The notes under the pieces were generated by a model. The model did not search any database. It worked only from the letters and a program-made list of their open reading frames with translations, and was not told the DNA's origin. This document shows positions 12,031 through 23,070 of a stretch of DNA of 64,000 nucleotides, in pieces (the first letter of the stretch is position 1; every line of letters starts with the position of its first letter). Where the stretch lies: positions 1,394,207 to 1,458,206 of the forward strand of contig QVOM02000113.1 in assembly GCA_003586115.2 (NCBI GenBank), read 5' to 3'. Source of the DNA: Salvator merianae (taxonomy: Eukaryota; Chordata; Lepidosauria; Squamata; Teiidae). The position numbers were made by a program, and so were the translations under genes.

Positions 12031-12295
12031 CCCACGAAACCATTTTTTTTTTTCCAGGACAATATGAATTAAAATTAAATACAGTATATTGCATAAATTA
12101 GAAAGTAACTATTAATAAAATCACACAACTTGTGCTCAAATAAGCAATTTCTCCCAATGGTAAACAGCCCTGATGTATCTATGGGAAAGAATTACAACTG
12201 AGCTAAAAAATTCAAGTAGGCCATCATCTAGGTATGTATCTGTGAAGGTGTGAGGCATCTAGTGAGGAATGGGGAGATGATTTTATATATAATGT
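12031..12295. other. unrecognised DNA
   Basis: No element or coding similarity was noticed. Confidence 0.3.
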
Positions 12296-12320
12296 TCGTG
12301 TGTGTGTGTGTGTGTGTGTG
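12296..12320 (+). repeat. (GT)n microsatellite
   Basis: About twelve GT units. Confidence 0.95.
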
Positions 12321-12328
12321 TTAATTGA

Positions 12329-12387
12329 TTCCACTTTTGGTGAAATGGGTGGCATAAATAAGCATTATCATCATCGTCATCATCAGG
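12329..12387 (+). mobile_element. L2-type tail fragment with ATC repeats
   Basis: CCACTTTTGGTGAAATGGG, then TGGCATAAATAAGC, then ATC/GTC trinucleotides resemble the LINE/SINE tail with a simple-repeat end. The match is short. Confidence 0.35.
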
Positions 12388-13907
12388 CTACAATTCCTTA
12401 AGTATTACCAAAACAATTTCAAATGTCCAAAATGAAAATCCTCGTATTGTACAAGACAATAACCAGCCACAACTTTGGAAAAGTTCACCGTTTCTTCCAG
12501 AATACTTTTGGTTCATGGCTCTAACTTTTGATTTCAGGTTCAGGTTTGATTTAATTTTCACAAGTGGTCCACTATTTGCTTCTGGAGATTCTTATGCAGA
12601 AGATGAGGGCAAAGCTCTCACCTGCACTTGATTCCCTGCAAACACTATTTTATGAATGGGCAAGAAAACTATTGAATGGCTTTTAACAGGGATTTCTAAA
12701 AGGAGCTATTATGGGAACTGGAGAGGCAAATCTCAAACCTAATAGCTAAAAAGGAACTCTAAACAAAGGAGAATTGCATGGATTGCCTCACCCTCTGACA
12801 TGGTGTTGTATTGATTTCAAGGTCTCTGCCTACAAAAATAATACAGTTCATCCACAAAATGAAGGAATGAAGGATGGAGATTGCAGTGCTTGTCAAGAGT
12901 GCAATCCAGCAAAGAAGCAAGTAGTTCTTAGAGTTCTAGAGTTCAAGATCAATAGGGTTGCTTCACACTAAATCAATGGTGAATGGTGAACACCACAGAG
13001 AAGCTAAGCAGCAAATTTAAACGATGATTGCCAGTAGATCGGTTTGATGACAGCAAGTAGCATGGAGAGTGATTCCAGTGATGGAGAACTGTACTGTATC
13101 CTAACATTTGGACCTTTTTATTACTTGTTTGGACTTGTGGGCCCCCACCTCAAGCTAGAGGAACAGCTCTTAGTTGGATAAAATGTGGCTGTGATGTATT
13201 CCTATGGGGAGTTTGAAACAGAATCCATGTGTCATTGGTGCTTAAGTGCAGATCTTGCATACCTTGCACAGAGGTTTGCACAGCATGGACAGAGGCCTAG
13301 GTTTATGTACCAGCTGCCTGCAACAGCTCTGAACTGTGATAATGATTTTTAGCTGGTTTCCACAGATAGAGACCATGGAGTAACACACACAAGACAAAGC
13401 CAATCAAATATTAGGGCATTTGTCCCATTGCAAATCAAATCAATGTTAGCAAACATTCCTGAGGGCTGCACCTCTGTTTGAATACCTGGATCTTGCCAAA
13501 CAATGCAATTGGTCAAAGTTATACAAGGATATCCATCACACATTTTAATTTCCTTTTTTGGATTCTGATTAAAGTGTACCGGTTCTGTCCAATTCTACCG
13601 TAGTTTTCATTCAGTTCTGGTAAACAGGGCATTTTAGTATTAATTGCTTTCTTGATTGCTTTAATGGAGTCCATTTCCTTGTAGACAGACAGGAAGGGGC
13701 TCACAGGCAAACTTCAAGCCTGCTGTTTAAAATGGGGATTGTCTTTTTTCAGCATGGAGTCTTTTTGGCACATGGATCCAGGCCTTTCTGATCAGAACTT
13801 TCCACTTTCAGCATCTCATATACATTCCAAATTTCATGGGCATATTCTGGCATGAAGTTGCTTCTTTGCCTATGCAGCAAAATTTGTATAATTCATATTT
13901 TATAAAC
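12388..13907. other. unrecognised DNA
   Basis: No repeat end or conserved motif was noticed. The short minus frames at 13349-13710 have no recognisable product. Confidence 0.35.
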
Positions 13908-14030
13908 ACAACTGTGCACACTTGGTAACAATACAAATGAAAATAGGGTCTGCCATAATATGCACCAGCATACCAAAAGCAGGTCCCTATTCTAGGACAT
14001 AATCTGAAATAACACCCAGTGCCGAAGGTC
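13908..14030. mobile_element. short family B MITE, diverged
   Basis: The right half, GGTCCCTATTCTAGGACAT through CCCAGTGCCGAAGGTC, is the same as the right half of the MITE at 22710-22889. The left half, from about GTGCACACTTGG, is more diverged but keeps AATAGGGTCTGCC. No clear target duplication remains. Confidence 0.55.
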
Positions 14031-14294
14031 TGTACCTTGAACCTGACTCCAGAACTACCTGGAAATAAGAAGTTCCATTTAATAATAATAAATGCACAGC
14101 ACATTTCTGACTCTGTCCACTCTAGAATTTGTTTTACAGTCTATTCTATACATAGACCACATTAAAATTGCTGGATGATGAGGAAAAAAAAAAAAGTAAA
14201 TTTGTACTAGAAGTATGGAACTGGCTGGATTTTGTAAAATTCAAAATTGGAATTTTGAGATTTGAGAATATTTCAGAATTCAGAATGAACTTCT

Positions 14295-14593
14295 GGGTCT
14301 GTTCACACTTGAGTGCATCTACACTCTGCAGAGGCCCAGGCTTTCAAGAACATCTGCAGACACTCTTGAAGGCAACTAGCTATGGACAACTAAAGTGCTG
14401 TCCACAGCTGTACCAGGACAGCTGGACTGCTCCCAGCATGTAGTGTTTGCAGCTACTTCTGGGGGTGAATGCTGCAGGCCACGTTGCATCCCCGGTCACC
14501 AACGCTACAGCCAGACATTTCCAAGCATTCTTACTGCAAGTACTGGAAGCCCACTTCTGGGCTTTTCCAGCCCTCTCAGTGCAGCTAGACGAG
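14295..14593 (+). mobile_element. family C foldback element, left part
   Basis: It starts GGGTCTGTTCACACTTGAG and includes CCACAGCTGTACCAGGACAGC and GGTGAATGCTGCAGGCC. Related blocks occur at 17400-17670 and 28976-29433. The right side runs directly into a family A element, so a nested or adjacent insertion is likely. Confidence 0.45.
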
Positions 14594-15216
14594 GGGCCTG
14601 TTCACACTTAGGTCAGCAGAATGTTCCAATTAGCATGCTTCAGGCCGGTGCAGATGAGGAGAGGTTCCTCACATCTGCACTAGTCTGTGGTAGACTGTAC
14701 TCAAAGGTAGCTGCCTGACACCTCAGTGCAAAAGCTTCATCGCCAGGTTCATTTCCGCGCCGTCACCAGCGGCTGGGCATCCCTCCCTCCAATGCTCACC
14801 ATTGGCAGAGCACCCCTTCCTAGCGGCGTCATTTCCGCGGTGCCGCTATGAAGCTACGGAGCTGACTTTGCATTTAGCAATAGGCAGAAGGGGCTGGATT
14901 CCAAAGCCGTTACGAAGCCAGCAAAAACCGGGTGGGCGTCTTCATAGCGAGGAATGGTGCATGCGAAAACTGACTACATCCGCCGACGTCAGAGCAACGG
15001 ACAGGAAACGCAAGACGAAGGGAGTGCGAAAGCACCATGCCCAATCTTCATGCGATTGTACAGGTCAGAATGAAGACAAGTAATTACTTGTCTTGCCTTA
15101 CCCAACATCAGGTTCGAATCAGGAGAAGCGTGGTTCGGATCGGGTGAGGTGCACACCCACAGGAGTGCGAATGCTCCGTTCCAGCGAACAGACTACCGCT
15201 GTAGTGCGAACAAGCC
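14594..15216. mobile_element. family A MITE copy 1
   Basis: It begins GGGCCTGTTCACACTTAGG and ends GTAGTGCGAACAAGCCC, inverted ends shared with copies at 30049-30640 and 45354-45944. Inside are the shared blocks GGAGTGCGAAAGCACC, CAAGTAATTACTTGTCTTGC and a GC-rich core. Flanks are GAG and ACT, so the 3-bp duplication seen at the sister copies has decayed or the right end is disrupted. Confidence 0.7.
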
Positions 15217-15228
15217 CACTGTGTCAGG

Positions 15229-15290
15229 ATGGCCTGTTCCAGCATAGAATGGTACAATTATAACATTCTATACTGAGAAGTGCAGATTCC
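15229..15290. mobile_element. miniature foldback remnant
   Basis: A 34-bp imperfect palindrome at 15241-15274 (14 of 17 pairs, centred on AATT) is flanked by GGCCTGTTCC on the left and GAGAAGTGCAG on the right. These resemble family A/B ends. The palindrome matches the one at 23987-24035. Confidence 0.45.
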
Positions 15291-15320
15291 TTTGCCTTTC
15301 TCAATTCATTTTTTTATCGG

Positions 15321-15388
15321 CTTTTAATGTTGTAACCCGCCCTGAAACCTTTGGATATAGGGCAGGATAAAAATGCAAATAATAATGT
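15321..15388 (+). mobile_element. L2-type LINE/SINE 3' tail
   Basis: TTGTAACCCGCCCTGAAACC, then TTTGGATATAGGGCAGGATA and AAAATGCAAATAATAAT. The same tail occurs at 61361-61434 and, inverted, at 24953 and 8710. No body is recognisable upstream. Confidence 0.65.
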
Positions 15389-15470
15389 AAAATGAAACAA
15401 ATAATTCATCAAGCAGCACCTGAGTGATTCCTATTAGATTTCTTTCTAGTAGTTACTGAATCAGGCAGAA

Positions 15471-15512
15471 ATAAAATAAAATAAAATAAAATAAAATAAA
15501 ATAAAATAAAAT
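15471..15512 (+). repeat. (ATAAA)n microsatellite
   Basis: Eight uninterrupted AAATA pentanucleotides. Confidence 0.95.
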
Positions 15513-16278
15513 ATGGCCAGAAATCAGTGTCAATATGGAATCTGCATTTGAATGAAAAACGAAATTAATCTTAGTTCTTCACTTCTTCACCAATGTTGAA
15601 TAGAAAAGTGGGAGATGAGTTGTCGGAGAAATAGAAATGTTTTATCTATAGCTACAGATCAGATCAGAACAGGACATTTTCTCTGCCAAGGGGAAAAAAA
15701 AAAGGACTTTCCCTTCCCTCATAAATCAGCAACAGCTTCTTCCTGCTGGTTTGGGCAACAGGAAGGATGTCTATATGAGAAATGGTGTTTCAGATAAAGT
15801 TCACTGCAGACTCAAAGAACATATGACACCTTGATTTTTATTTTATTTTTTTTTTTTTAATGAGAACTGCATTAGACAAAGATTGCTTCTAAGTGTATCA
15901 TCATTATTTACATAAAAATAAAACAATATGCCACTCAGGGTTCGGTTAATGTCTTGGCAACAGACGATTTTACATATTATCAAATGCAAAAATGACACAG
16001 ACTAAAACCTGATTTCTAGCCTCCCAACATTCCTAATCGTCATCTGCATCCTTGGGGTAATCTGGCGCCCCAGTTATCTCAAAATGCTGGTTATTCTTTG
16101 GTCTTTAATTCTATAGTCATGTTTATTTAGATAACTCTCAGTCCTCTTCTTAGGAACAAAACAAAAATGATTAGACTTCAGAGGGGGGGAAGGGATGGGC
16201 TATAAAGCTACTTATAATGTAAATAAATAAATTTATTCAAAGACATAGCTGTGTTAGCATGGAAGTCTATTAGCAAAT
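15513..16278. other. unrecognised DNA with a poly-T run
   Basis: A T-rich run lies near 15838-15860. Nothing else was recognised. Confidence 0.35.
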
Positions 16279-16391
16279 TAACAAAGAGAAAGAAGTTGGT
16301 AGCATGAGCTTTCATAGACTAAGCCCGTCATGTCTGATGAAGTAGGCAAAGTCTAGAAAAGCTCATACTGTCAACTTCTTTCTCTTTGTTA
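16279..16391. repeat. 41-bp inverted repeat
   Basis: Arm 16279-16320 (from AACAAAGAGAAAGAAGTTGG to TTTCATAGACT) is nearly the reverse complement of 16350-16391 (AGTCTAGAAAAGCTCATACT through TTCTTTCTCTTTGTT), with a 29-bp spacer. From memory, the arm sequence resembles the end of a dispersed reptile repeat, so this may be two opposed repeat ends or a snap-back product. Confidence 0.7.
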
Positions 16392-17399
16392 GCTTCAAAG
16401 GTGTTACTCGACTCTTTTGCAAAATTATCTATTGTTACTATATATTTATAAAACAAAATATCACACAGAACAAGGAACAGAATAAGCCTCATGTCCTCAG
16501 CCATGATCAAATGGCCTTAGCATTGTGGAAAGAATATTCATGCATGACCTGAAGGTCATATATGTACCTATTTCTGTTGCCTGCACTCTGTCCAGGAGAC
16601 AGAGGAAGACAGGGGTAGGGAGAGTGTTGAGTTCCACATTCTCAAAGTGCCTTGGCAACACTCCCTCCCTGCTGTCTTGGATTGGGTGTCATGTGATGCT
16701 TGTCACTGGCAAAGCTGCCAAGGGCCTAGCTGATGGCCATAGATCATGCTGCACAGCTCTAGAATGGAGATTTGTAAAATCTGGAAGTGTAGCTGCATCA
16801 GGCCTTGCAACAAGTCCTAGAAGAGACCTGTCACTTTAAGTGTGGACACTTGCCCTCTACAGCCACCATGTGCTCTATATTTTCTTGATAAAATTCAAGT
16901 TCCCACTAGAAAGCTAATAATTCTCCAAATGATGTTAAAAGATGGTTTTTTTCTAGAACATTCTCGTAAAAATATATCCAAAACTTAATGCTCCAATTAC
17001 TATTGGGAACATTTTGCAGGACTTATTCAATACTCCATCCATTTCTATTGAGTCACTATTTTTTTTAATCTTTTTCAAACTATTTTTCTTCTGTTCAGTG
17101 ACTCCTAGCACTGCAGTAAAAGTGTCCTCTATAATTGGTGGTAGACTCCCCTTCCTGTGTTTCTTCTCTCCTTCTCTTGATTTTCCTCAGTGTCTTTTGC
17201 AGCCAGGAAATGTTAGGGCTTCACAGAAATTCCAGTGTTACCATACCTTTCTTTGGCCTCCTACAAGTCAGTGTGGAGATTTGGGGAAGGGGTTTTGTTT
17301 TCCAAATTGTACTCTTGTTATCATCATCCAGTCTAGTAACTTTTGGACCTATTTGTGGTGCAGTGACCATTTGTACTGGGGGGGCTAGAACAACCCAGA
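16392..17399. other. unrecognised DNA
   Basis: Plus frames at 17014-17388 and 17135-17446 are not recognisable as exons. The only notable features are short T runs. Confidence 0.35.
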
Positions 17400-17670
17400 A
17401 CAGGGCTTCCAGCACCCATAGTGTGAATGCTGGCCGCCCACAATGACAATGATTGCAGAAACATCCATCTGCTGTCATGACAACTGGGCCTTGGTGCATG
17501 CCACATTGCAACCTACAGCATTCGTACCTGGATGTAGAGGTGTGAATGTTGCATACAGGGAACAATCTAGCTAGTCCTGGCGCTGCTGTGGACAATGATT
17601 TAGTTGCCCACAGCTAGTAGCCTTCAGGAGTGGCTGCAGATGCTCCCAAATGCTTGGGTCTCCACAATGA
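17400..17670. mobile_element. family C foldback element copy
   Basis: GTGTGAATGCTGGCC, GTGTGAATGTTGCATACAGG and CCCACAGCTAGTAGCCTTCAG recur at 29252-29351 and, diverged, at 14395-14520. Ends are not clear. Confidence 0.4.
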
Positions 17671-18207
17671 TCCATATTACCAAAGAGATGATTTCTAGCT
17701 AGGGATGTGTCAAGTGCACAGTCAATGAACACGGGCAAAGTTTAGAGACCCCAAACTGTTAGGACTGTTAGGTTAATTCACTAACAGTCCTGATTGGAAT
17801 TAGTTGCACTCACTTATTCATGAGTAGAAGTGTAAAGTGGGGAACCAAACTGAATTCTGGTCTTCTAATCACTATTATTATAGGGTCTTTCATGAGTGGG
17901 CCCATAGCATGTAATGGTGTTCATGTGCATGACATCATCATACAAGCATAAACATGTGCCAAGGCTTTCTACATGTGCCCAATAACATCACATGAATGCA
18001 CTGGTGTGTGTGGGAACTGATACCAATAGAACAGAAGAGAAACCAGTTTAAAGAATCAGGCAGAAGAGATCAGCTGTTAGAATTATTCTAGGCAACTGTA
18101 ACAGAGAAGAAACACATGGTGCACGACTGATTACATAAAGGCATTGGACTCATTACCACATACTTGTATCTTAAAATGTTTAGAGATTACAAGAGTTAGT
18201 GACAAAA
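17671..18207. other. unrecognised, includes one hairpin
   Basis: A perfect 11-bp stem (AGGACTGTTAG / CTAACAGTCCT, 9-base loop) lies at 17761-17791. GCTAGGGATGTGTCAAGTGCA near 17699 resembles the left end of the AT-rich hAT group, but no partner end was found. Confidence 0.35.
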
Positions 18208-18209
18208 TT

Positions 18210-18261
<52 letters not shown>

Positions 18262-18264
18262 TCC
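18208..18264 (+). repeat. (TTTC)n microsatellite
   Basis: About fourteen uninterrupted TTTC units, followed by a T run. Confidence 0.95.
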
Positions 18265-18634
18265 TTTTTTATTAAGAAGGCAGTAAAGTAACAAAAGCCT
18301 GAGTTGATAGTGAATGGTGATGAAATAGTCCAGGTCAACATCTGAAGAGGTGTATTTCAAGGTGACCAGTCTTCCCATTACTATTTATTATACCTCCGAT
18401 ACCACTTTTAATGTTTTTGAACACTAAAAGGATATCAGGCTTCTAAAACATTACCAAAAGTGTCATATCTTTTTTAATATGAATGATTTGAAACTGTATG
18501 GAAAGTCAGCATCTGAAGCAGAATTGCTGATGAATGCAGTCCAAATACATAGAAATAATATTGCAATGGAATTTGGATTAGTCAAAAGATGGTACCATTA
18601 TTGCTGACTCTTGTGGCTTCAAGAAATAATGTTA
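18265..18634. other. unrecognised AT-rich DNA
   Basis: Nothing recognised between the microsatellite and the next transposon. Confidence 0.3.
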
Positions 18635-19492
18635 GGGCCTTTCTGCACTATGGGCCCCCATTCTGCATATTTGTGTAGAATACAAGAGACCCCAACTGCT
18701 GTTGATAGGCTTTGTCCATGTCAGATGGAACATGGTCCATATCAAGAGATCCTTGATCTGGAATATGGATAGATCTTAATATCGATGTCTCCTAATATAT
18801 CATCTCAGCCTAGTCCAATAACTGGAGGTGTGCAGAACCCATGGTTCCATGTTCTGGATTGCTCTCGGACTCATTTTGGTGGTGTACCAAAGCACACTAC
18901 TGAAATAGGTTTCCTGGGGATGTTAAGACTAGGAACTTTTCTTCTTTATACTTTAGAGTCTGGCTCTAGTTTAGAGCAAGGTTCAGTGCTGGAGTGGGGG
19001 CTAGTCTGGATCAGCACCGTTGTGCAGATGGCACAGTTCCAAACCATGCTTTGCTGTGGTCTGAACTAGGAATGTGCAAATTTTGATTCACATTCGAAAA
19101 ATTGTATGAAATTTCATTTTTGCATATATATTTTGCATCAAAGTGAAAATGACTTTTTTTTACATTTACAGTTTTTGATTGAAAATTAAAAAGCCTACTT
19201 CTTTTGTGAAAATAAAATTTGTTGAATTTTTACTTTTTTCACATTTTTCATTGTGTTTAAACCATGAAAATGGCATTTTCAATGGGAGAACACTGCAAAA
19301 AATACAAAAACGAATGCAAAAAATGCATTTTACAACAACAAAATTTGCTGATGGAGTGAAAAAGCAGATTTTCATTTTGAAAACGAATTGAAAATGATTT
19401 TTTTTTACTGTGCAAATCCCTAGTCTGAACCAGCAGGCCCTGCTGGTCCAGATCCACTGGTTCAGATCACAGCAAGCTGTGCAGAAAGACCC
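18635..19492. mobile_element. family B element flanked by TTA, carrying a nested hAT
   Basis: The left end GGGCCTTTCTGCACTATGG and the right end CTGTGCAGAAAGACCC are inverted. TTA at 18632-18634 repeats at 19493-19495, a Harbinger-type 3-bp duplication. The interior shares ACCCATGGTTCCATG-type and CTCATTTTGGTGG-type blocks with other family B copies. A 356-bp hAT element (19067-19422) sits inside; without it the element is about 500 bp. Confidence 0.75.
19067..19422. mobile_element. AT-rich hAT MITE with perfect 8-bp duplication
   Basis: The left end TAGGAATGTGCAAATTTTG and the right end ACTGTGCAAATCCCTA are inverted. GTCTGAAC at 19059-19066 is repeated exactly at 19423-19430, the 8-bp duplication typical of hAT transposons. 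It is AT-rich, non-coding and closely related to 48340-48694: both contain GTTTAAACCATGAAAATGG. It interrupts a family B element and so is younger. Confidence 0.8.
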
Positions 19493-19495
19493 TTA

Positions 19496-19825
19496 ATCCA
19501 AATTAGATGCATAAATGAAGAGGTTTGTAGCTATGTACTAATTTTTATCATATAGCTCTTTCAGAAAATTACCTTTTACTTTACATCCAATAGATATGAG
19601 ACTGAATATCTGGGGTCAGGGTTATATGAAGCCCTTGTCTTATGTATGGTTTTATATACATTTATCTTATGCTTCTAAAACTTTCCTTTAACAGGGGAAA
19701 GAACTGGAAATTATATAAAAATATATAAAAAGCTATTAACTACTTCAGTAAAGTTGCCACACTTACCTAAAATTGCTACACTTACTTAAATACATTTTAG
19801 GCATATGATATATATTTTATTTTTA
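19496..19825. other. unrecognised AT-rich DNA
   Basis: Nothing recognised. Confidence 0.3.
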
Positions 19826-19898
19826 GATTGTTGTTACTCACCCTGACAACATTGGATAAAAGGCAGGATATAAATTCTTATATACATAAATAAATAAA
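19826..19898 (+). mobile_element. L2-type LINE/SINE 3' tail
   Basis: GTTACTCACCCTGACAAC, TTGGATAAAAGGCAGGATAT and then ACATAAATAAATAAA. This is a diverged copy of the tail at 61361-61434. Confidence 0.55.
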
Positions 19899-20423
19899 GG
19901 TCTTTGTTCTGGTAGGGATATTGCTCTTTTGTTTTTAAAAAAGAAGTGTATTTGTATTTTGTTTCTGTTATCTTTAAGAGTTTCTCCTTGCAATTTTGTA
20001 CCAAATCAGGGTTCAGAAATTGGAAATAATCTCAATTATCTCTTCAGCTAAACACAGCTACATGCATGCATATGCCTGTTTGCACACCTGCAGGCACACA
20101 CACGTACTGTACACAAAATTAACTATCTCACACTGCATTTAAAAGGACTGGATTACTTCATTGGTTGTACTAACACATATTTAGGAGTAGGATAAAAATT
20201 CAACTACCATTTCAGAGCACACATTATTAGGAAGGAAAATTAGTTCAAATGAACTTGGATGCACAGTGTTCCAAGATAGCTTGTCCATCAGCAATATGAA
20301 TAAACTAGCAAAATTTCATTCGAGTGGAATTACTGAAAGTCAGTCTGCAGAAATGGAATTCCATTTAAATAGAACAAATGATGTCCTTTGAAAGATGCTG
20401 TTTGGATCAGGAAGGAGGTCTTC
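19899..20423. other. unrecognised AT-rich DNA
   Basis: Nothing recognised. Confidence 0.3.
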
Positions 20424-20960
20424 AGCATTTCCACACTTGACATGGGCAAGACCACTCCAGCTGGTCTGTTCCTACTGAAACAGTTACCAGCTGGAACAGT
20501 TCAACTGTCCCAGAACAAGGCTATCCGCACTTGGTGTGGCTGTTCCAGGACAGCCCCCTTACCACTCATGCAAGCTTTGGAATCTGACATGGGAACTCCA
20601 ACAGCCTGGAATGGAAGTTTCTTGCCTCGGAGTCCCTGGAGGAGTTTTTCAGCAGCACGATTTTGTGCATCACAAAATGGGTCTTCCTGCTAAACCAACA
20701 CACAGAAGGGTAAACTTTTATACATACCTTCTGGACCAGTTTACTCATGAGCAGGACTTCAGCAGACGTTTTTGCTGCTGTCCCCATCTAGGCAGCCATT
20801 TGGGGCCTTCTAGACCTGTATATGTTCAGTCTAATGTGGATGAAGCATGCTAGCCAGGGGTGTGACATCTCTGTTCTGCACCAGAGTGAGGAAGAGAGAG
20901 GCCCAGAAGGGGTCTAGGTCTCACACTATGCCCAGACATTGGTATGTAAGAAAAGACCCC
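20424..20960 (+). mobile_element. family B element copy
   Basis: It starts near GCATTTCCACACTTGACATG and shares ACCACTCCAGCTG with the copy at 44293, and the GAGTCCCTGGAGGAG / ACAAAATGGGTC blocks with those at 41256 and 58473. The right end is about TAAGAAAAGACCCC. The target duplication is not clear. The 105-aa frame inside is not a gene. Confidence 0.5.
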
Positions 20961-20992
20961 TTGATATACCAGAATGCATACTTAGGACCCAA

Positions 20993-21013
20993 TTGCAATT
21001 GCAATTGCAATTC
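20993..21013 (+). repeat. (AATTGC)n short tandem
   Basis: About three and a half AATTGC units. The array is self-complementary. Confidence 0.9.
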
Positions 21014-21267
21014 TTTTATTTTATAGGAAGCAAAAAGGAAGGAGGAAAAGGCACAATATAGAAAAAGAGCAAAATAGTTACAAAAGCAAGAGCAATTGCC
21101 AAGCTATTTCTAATGCTAAATTACAGCACATTGCAGATCAGGAGGTGGGAATCAAGCCAGACCCTTTCTGGAATCTTCCCTTTAACCCTCTTGAATTGCA
21201 ATATGATCCATTGTGCATCAGAACATGGTTCAGTGGGATCAGAAGGAGGCTTCAAAGTGGAGTTTCA
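21014..21267. other. unrecognised DNA
   Basis: No element was recognised in this short interval. Confidence 0.3.
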
Positions 21268-21784
21268 GGGCCTGCTCACACTTAGAAAATGGAACATTCC
21301 AGGACACTCGCTAGTAAAGAGCGTTCACACCTGCAAACAGCCCCAGCTGACTTGAAACCTACTGAAGTCCACCTGATTCTCAGCTGAAGCTGGATAGCAC
21401 TGGTCAAGAAAATTGTAGTCTGGAAGCTTACTTTCCTGATCAGATTGCAGATCAGGAAAGGTGTGTTCATACCAGTTCCTGGCATGGAATGGTGGTGGGG
21501 CAGGGACTGCATGGCCACACAGGCACTGTCAGACAATTCAGACCCAGGTTCAGACTTTGTGGTCTGGACCTTTGCAACCATTTCAGACACAAGTTTGAAC
21601 ACAGCTCCTTTGAGTATAAACACAGCTACCTAATTACCATTACCATTCACACTGCTCCCACTGCTGGTCAGCTTGCAAACTATTCCATTGCTGACAAGTG
21701 CAAATACTCATCATCGTACCTGATCCTGACCAGCCCAAACCCTGCTAATTAGAACATTATACTGTTGTAAGTGCAAAAGCATCC
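21268..21784 (+). mobile_element. family A-related MITE flanked by TCA
   Basis: It begins GGGCCTGCTCACACTTAG and ends GTAAGTGCAAAAGCATCC. TCA at 21265-21267 repeats at 21785-21787. The interior (GTTCACACCTGCAAACAGC, CCTGCTAATTAGAA) is shared with 34653-35277, making these two a subfamily of family A. Confidence 0.65.
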
Positions 21785-21909
21785 TCAGTTTCACCATCCT
21801 TGCAGGCCCTAATACTGTGCAAGTCCTAGGCTTAACCATATAAAGTAAATATATATTTCAGTCAAGTATTACTTCTAGTGGCACTATGGACAATTCCACA
21901 AAGTTTTTT

Positions 21910-22022
21910 GGATGATGTATGGAAATGCTTTGCCACTGCCTTCTTCTGAGGAGACTCCAGGATTTGAATCTAGATACTCGAACACTGAACTATAGCTTCA
22001 CACCCATACCATTGTACCATAT
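21910..22022 (-). mobile_element. tRNA-derived SINE remnant
   Basis: The plus strand reads TTTGCCACTGCCTTCTTCTG, then CCAGGATTTGAATCTAG. On the minus strand this contains GATTCAAATCC, a near-consensus RNA polymerase III B box. I recall similar TTTGCCATTGCCTTC...GGGATTCGAACC sequences as reptile tRNA-derived SINEs. The A box is not clear. Confidence 0.5.
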
Positions 22023-22384
22023 GGTCTTTTTGAAATAAAGTTTTACAACACATCCTTATGGAATGGAAAGGAAAGGATTACTTTGTAATTCATTAAAATT
22101 CAATACTGTGGTATTATCTTATAAAATAATATGAAATTCATTAACAAAAATTGTCTTAGTCACAAGATACACTGTAATCCTAACCATGGAACAAATGTGA
22201 TCCTAATCATGGAGTGAACCACACAGGTTTTAGGCTTTATCTGCATGGGTAAAATAGTTGACCTAAGGTTGACTAGGGGGAGTGGCATCTACAGCTCCCT
22301 ATGCCAACATGGGTTTCTTCTTTTGTTAAACTGAAATTAATTGCTCAGAAGTCACTCCAGAAGATTACAGATGGAGTAGGTATT
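22023..22384. other. unrecognised DNA
   Basis: Nothing recognised. Confidence 0.3.
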
Positions 22385-22703
22385 TAGATGACTTCTTTGT
22401 CCCCATACCAGTCCTGGATTCTGCTTTTGGAGCTCCTGGGGCCCATTTTGATAGTGTGTCTTGTTACATGCCTCCATGGCCTAGTACACCACCCTCCAGC
22501 ATGCCAGTAGACCTCAAAAGAGAGATCCACCAATAGACTAGACCAGGATGCTACTTTGGGCATGCTAGTCTGGTCTGCACTTCGTCCTGGGTAGACTGAG
22601 TGTACTAGGAAGGGGCAGAGGTCTTTGGTCCACTCTAAGGAGTAGACAAAAGAGCCCCAAAAGTAGGCCATGGTCCAATCCACCACCCAGTGTGAAAAGA
22701 TCC
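22385..22703. mobile_element. family B-like element fragment
   Basis: The right end CCCAGTGTGAAAAGATCC is inverted relative to family A/B left ends and is followed by AATAAT. The left boundary is uncertain. It abuts another family B MITE at 22710. Confidence 0.4.
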
Positions 22704-22709
22704 AATAAT

Positions 22710-22889
22710 GACCCTTTCTGCACTTGACCTTATTCCAGATTATATCTTGGAATAGGGATCTGCCATCTGCATACTACTATGAACTATGGCAGGCCCCACC
22801 TGGGCCCTGCTATAATCAGCTCTAGTGTGTGGATTGCAGGTCCCTATTCTAGGATATAGTCCAAAATAAAGCCAAGTGCAGAAACGGCC
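22710..22889. mobile_element. 180-bp family B MITE with long inverted ends
   Basis: The left 60 bp (GACCCTTTCTGCACTTGACC ... GGAATAGGGATCTGCC) is the reverse complement, with few mismatches, of the right 60 bp ending CCAAGTGCAGAAACGGCC. AAT at 22707-22709 repeats at 22890-22892. It is almost all inverted repeat, and the best example of family B ends. Confidence 0.8.
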
Positions 22890-22994
22890 AATGTCTCCAA
22901 GCTATCTCAAGTAAGCTTAGTTTCAAGTTAATTCCTTCCAGGTCCCATTAAAAACTTTTTCTTGTTGCAGCCAAACTTTATTTTTATATCTTAA

Positions 22995-22996
22995 CT

Positions 22997-23047
<51 letters not shown>

Positions 23048-23070
23048 CTCTCTCTCTCTCTCTCTCTCTC
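22995..23070 (+). repeat. compound microsatellite (TTTC)n(TC)n
   Basis: TTTC units, then about twelve TC units. The tract is pyrimidine-only. Confidence 0.95.

Noticed and set aside
15100..15140. GGTTCGAATC, a perfect-looking RNA polymerase III B box
   Set aside because: It is in a family A element. The other copies have diverged versions at the same place, no A box is at the right distance, and no tRNA fold is apparent.
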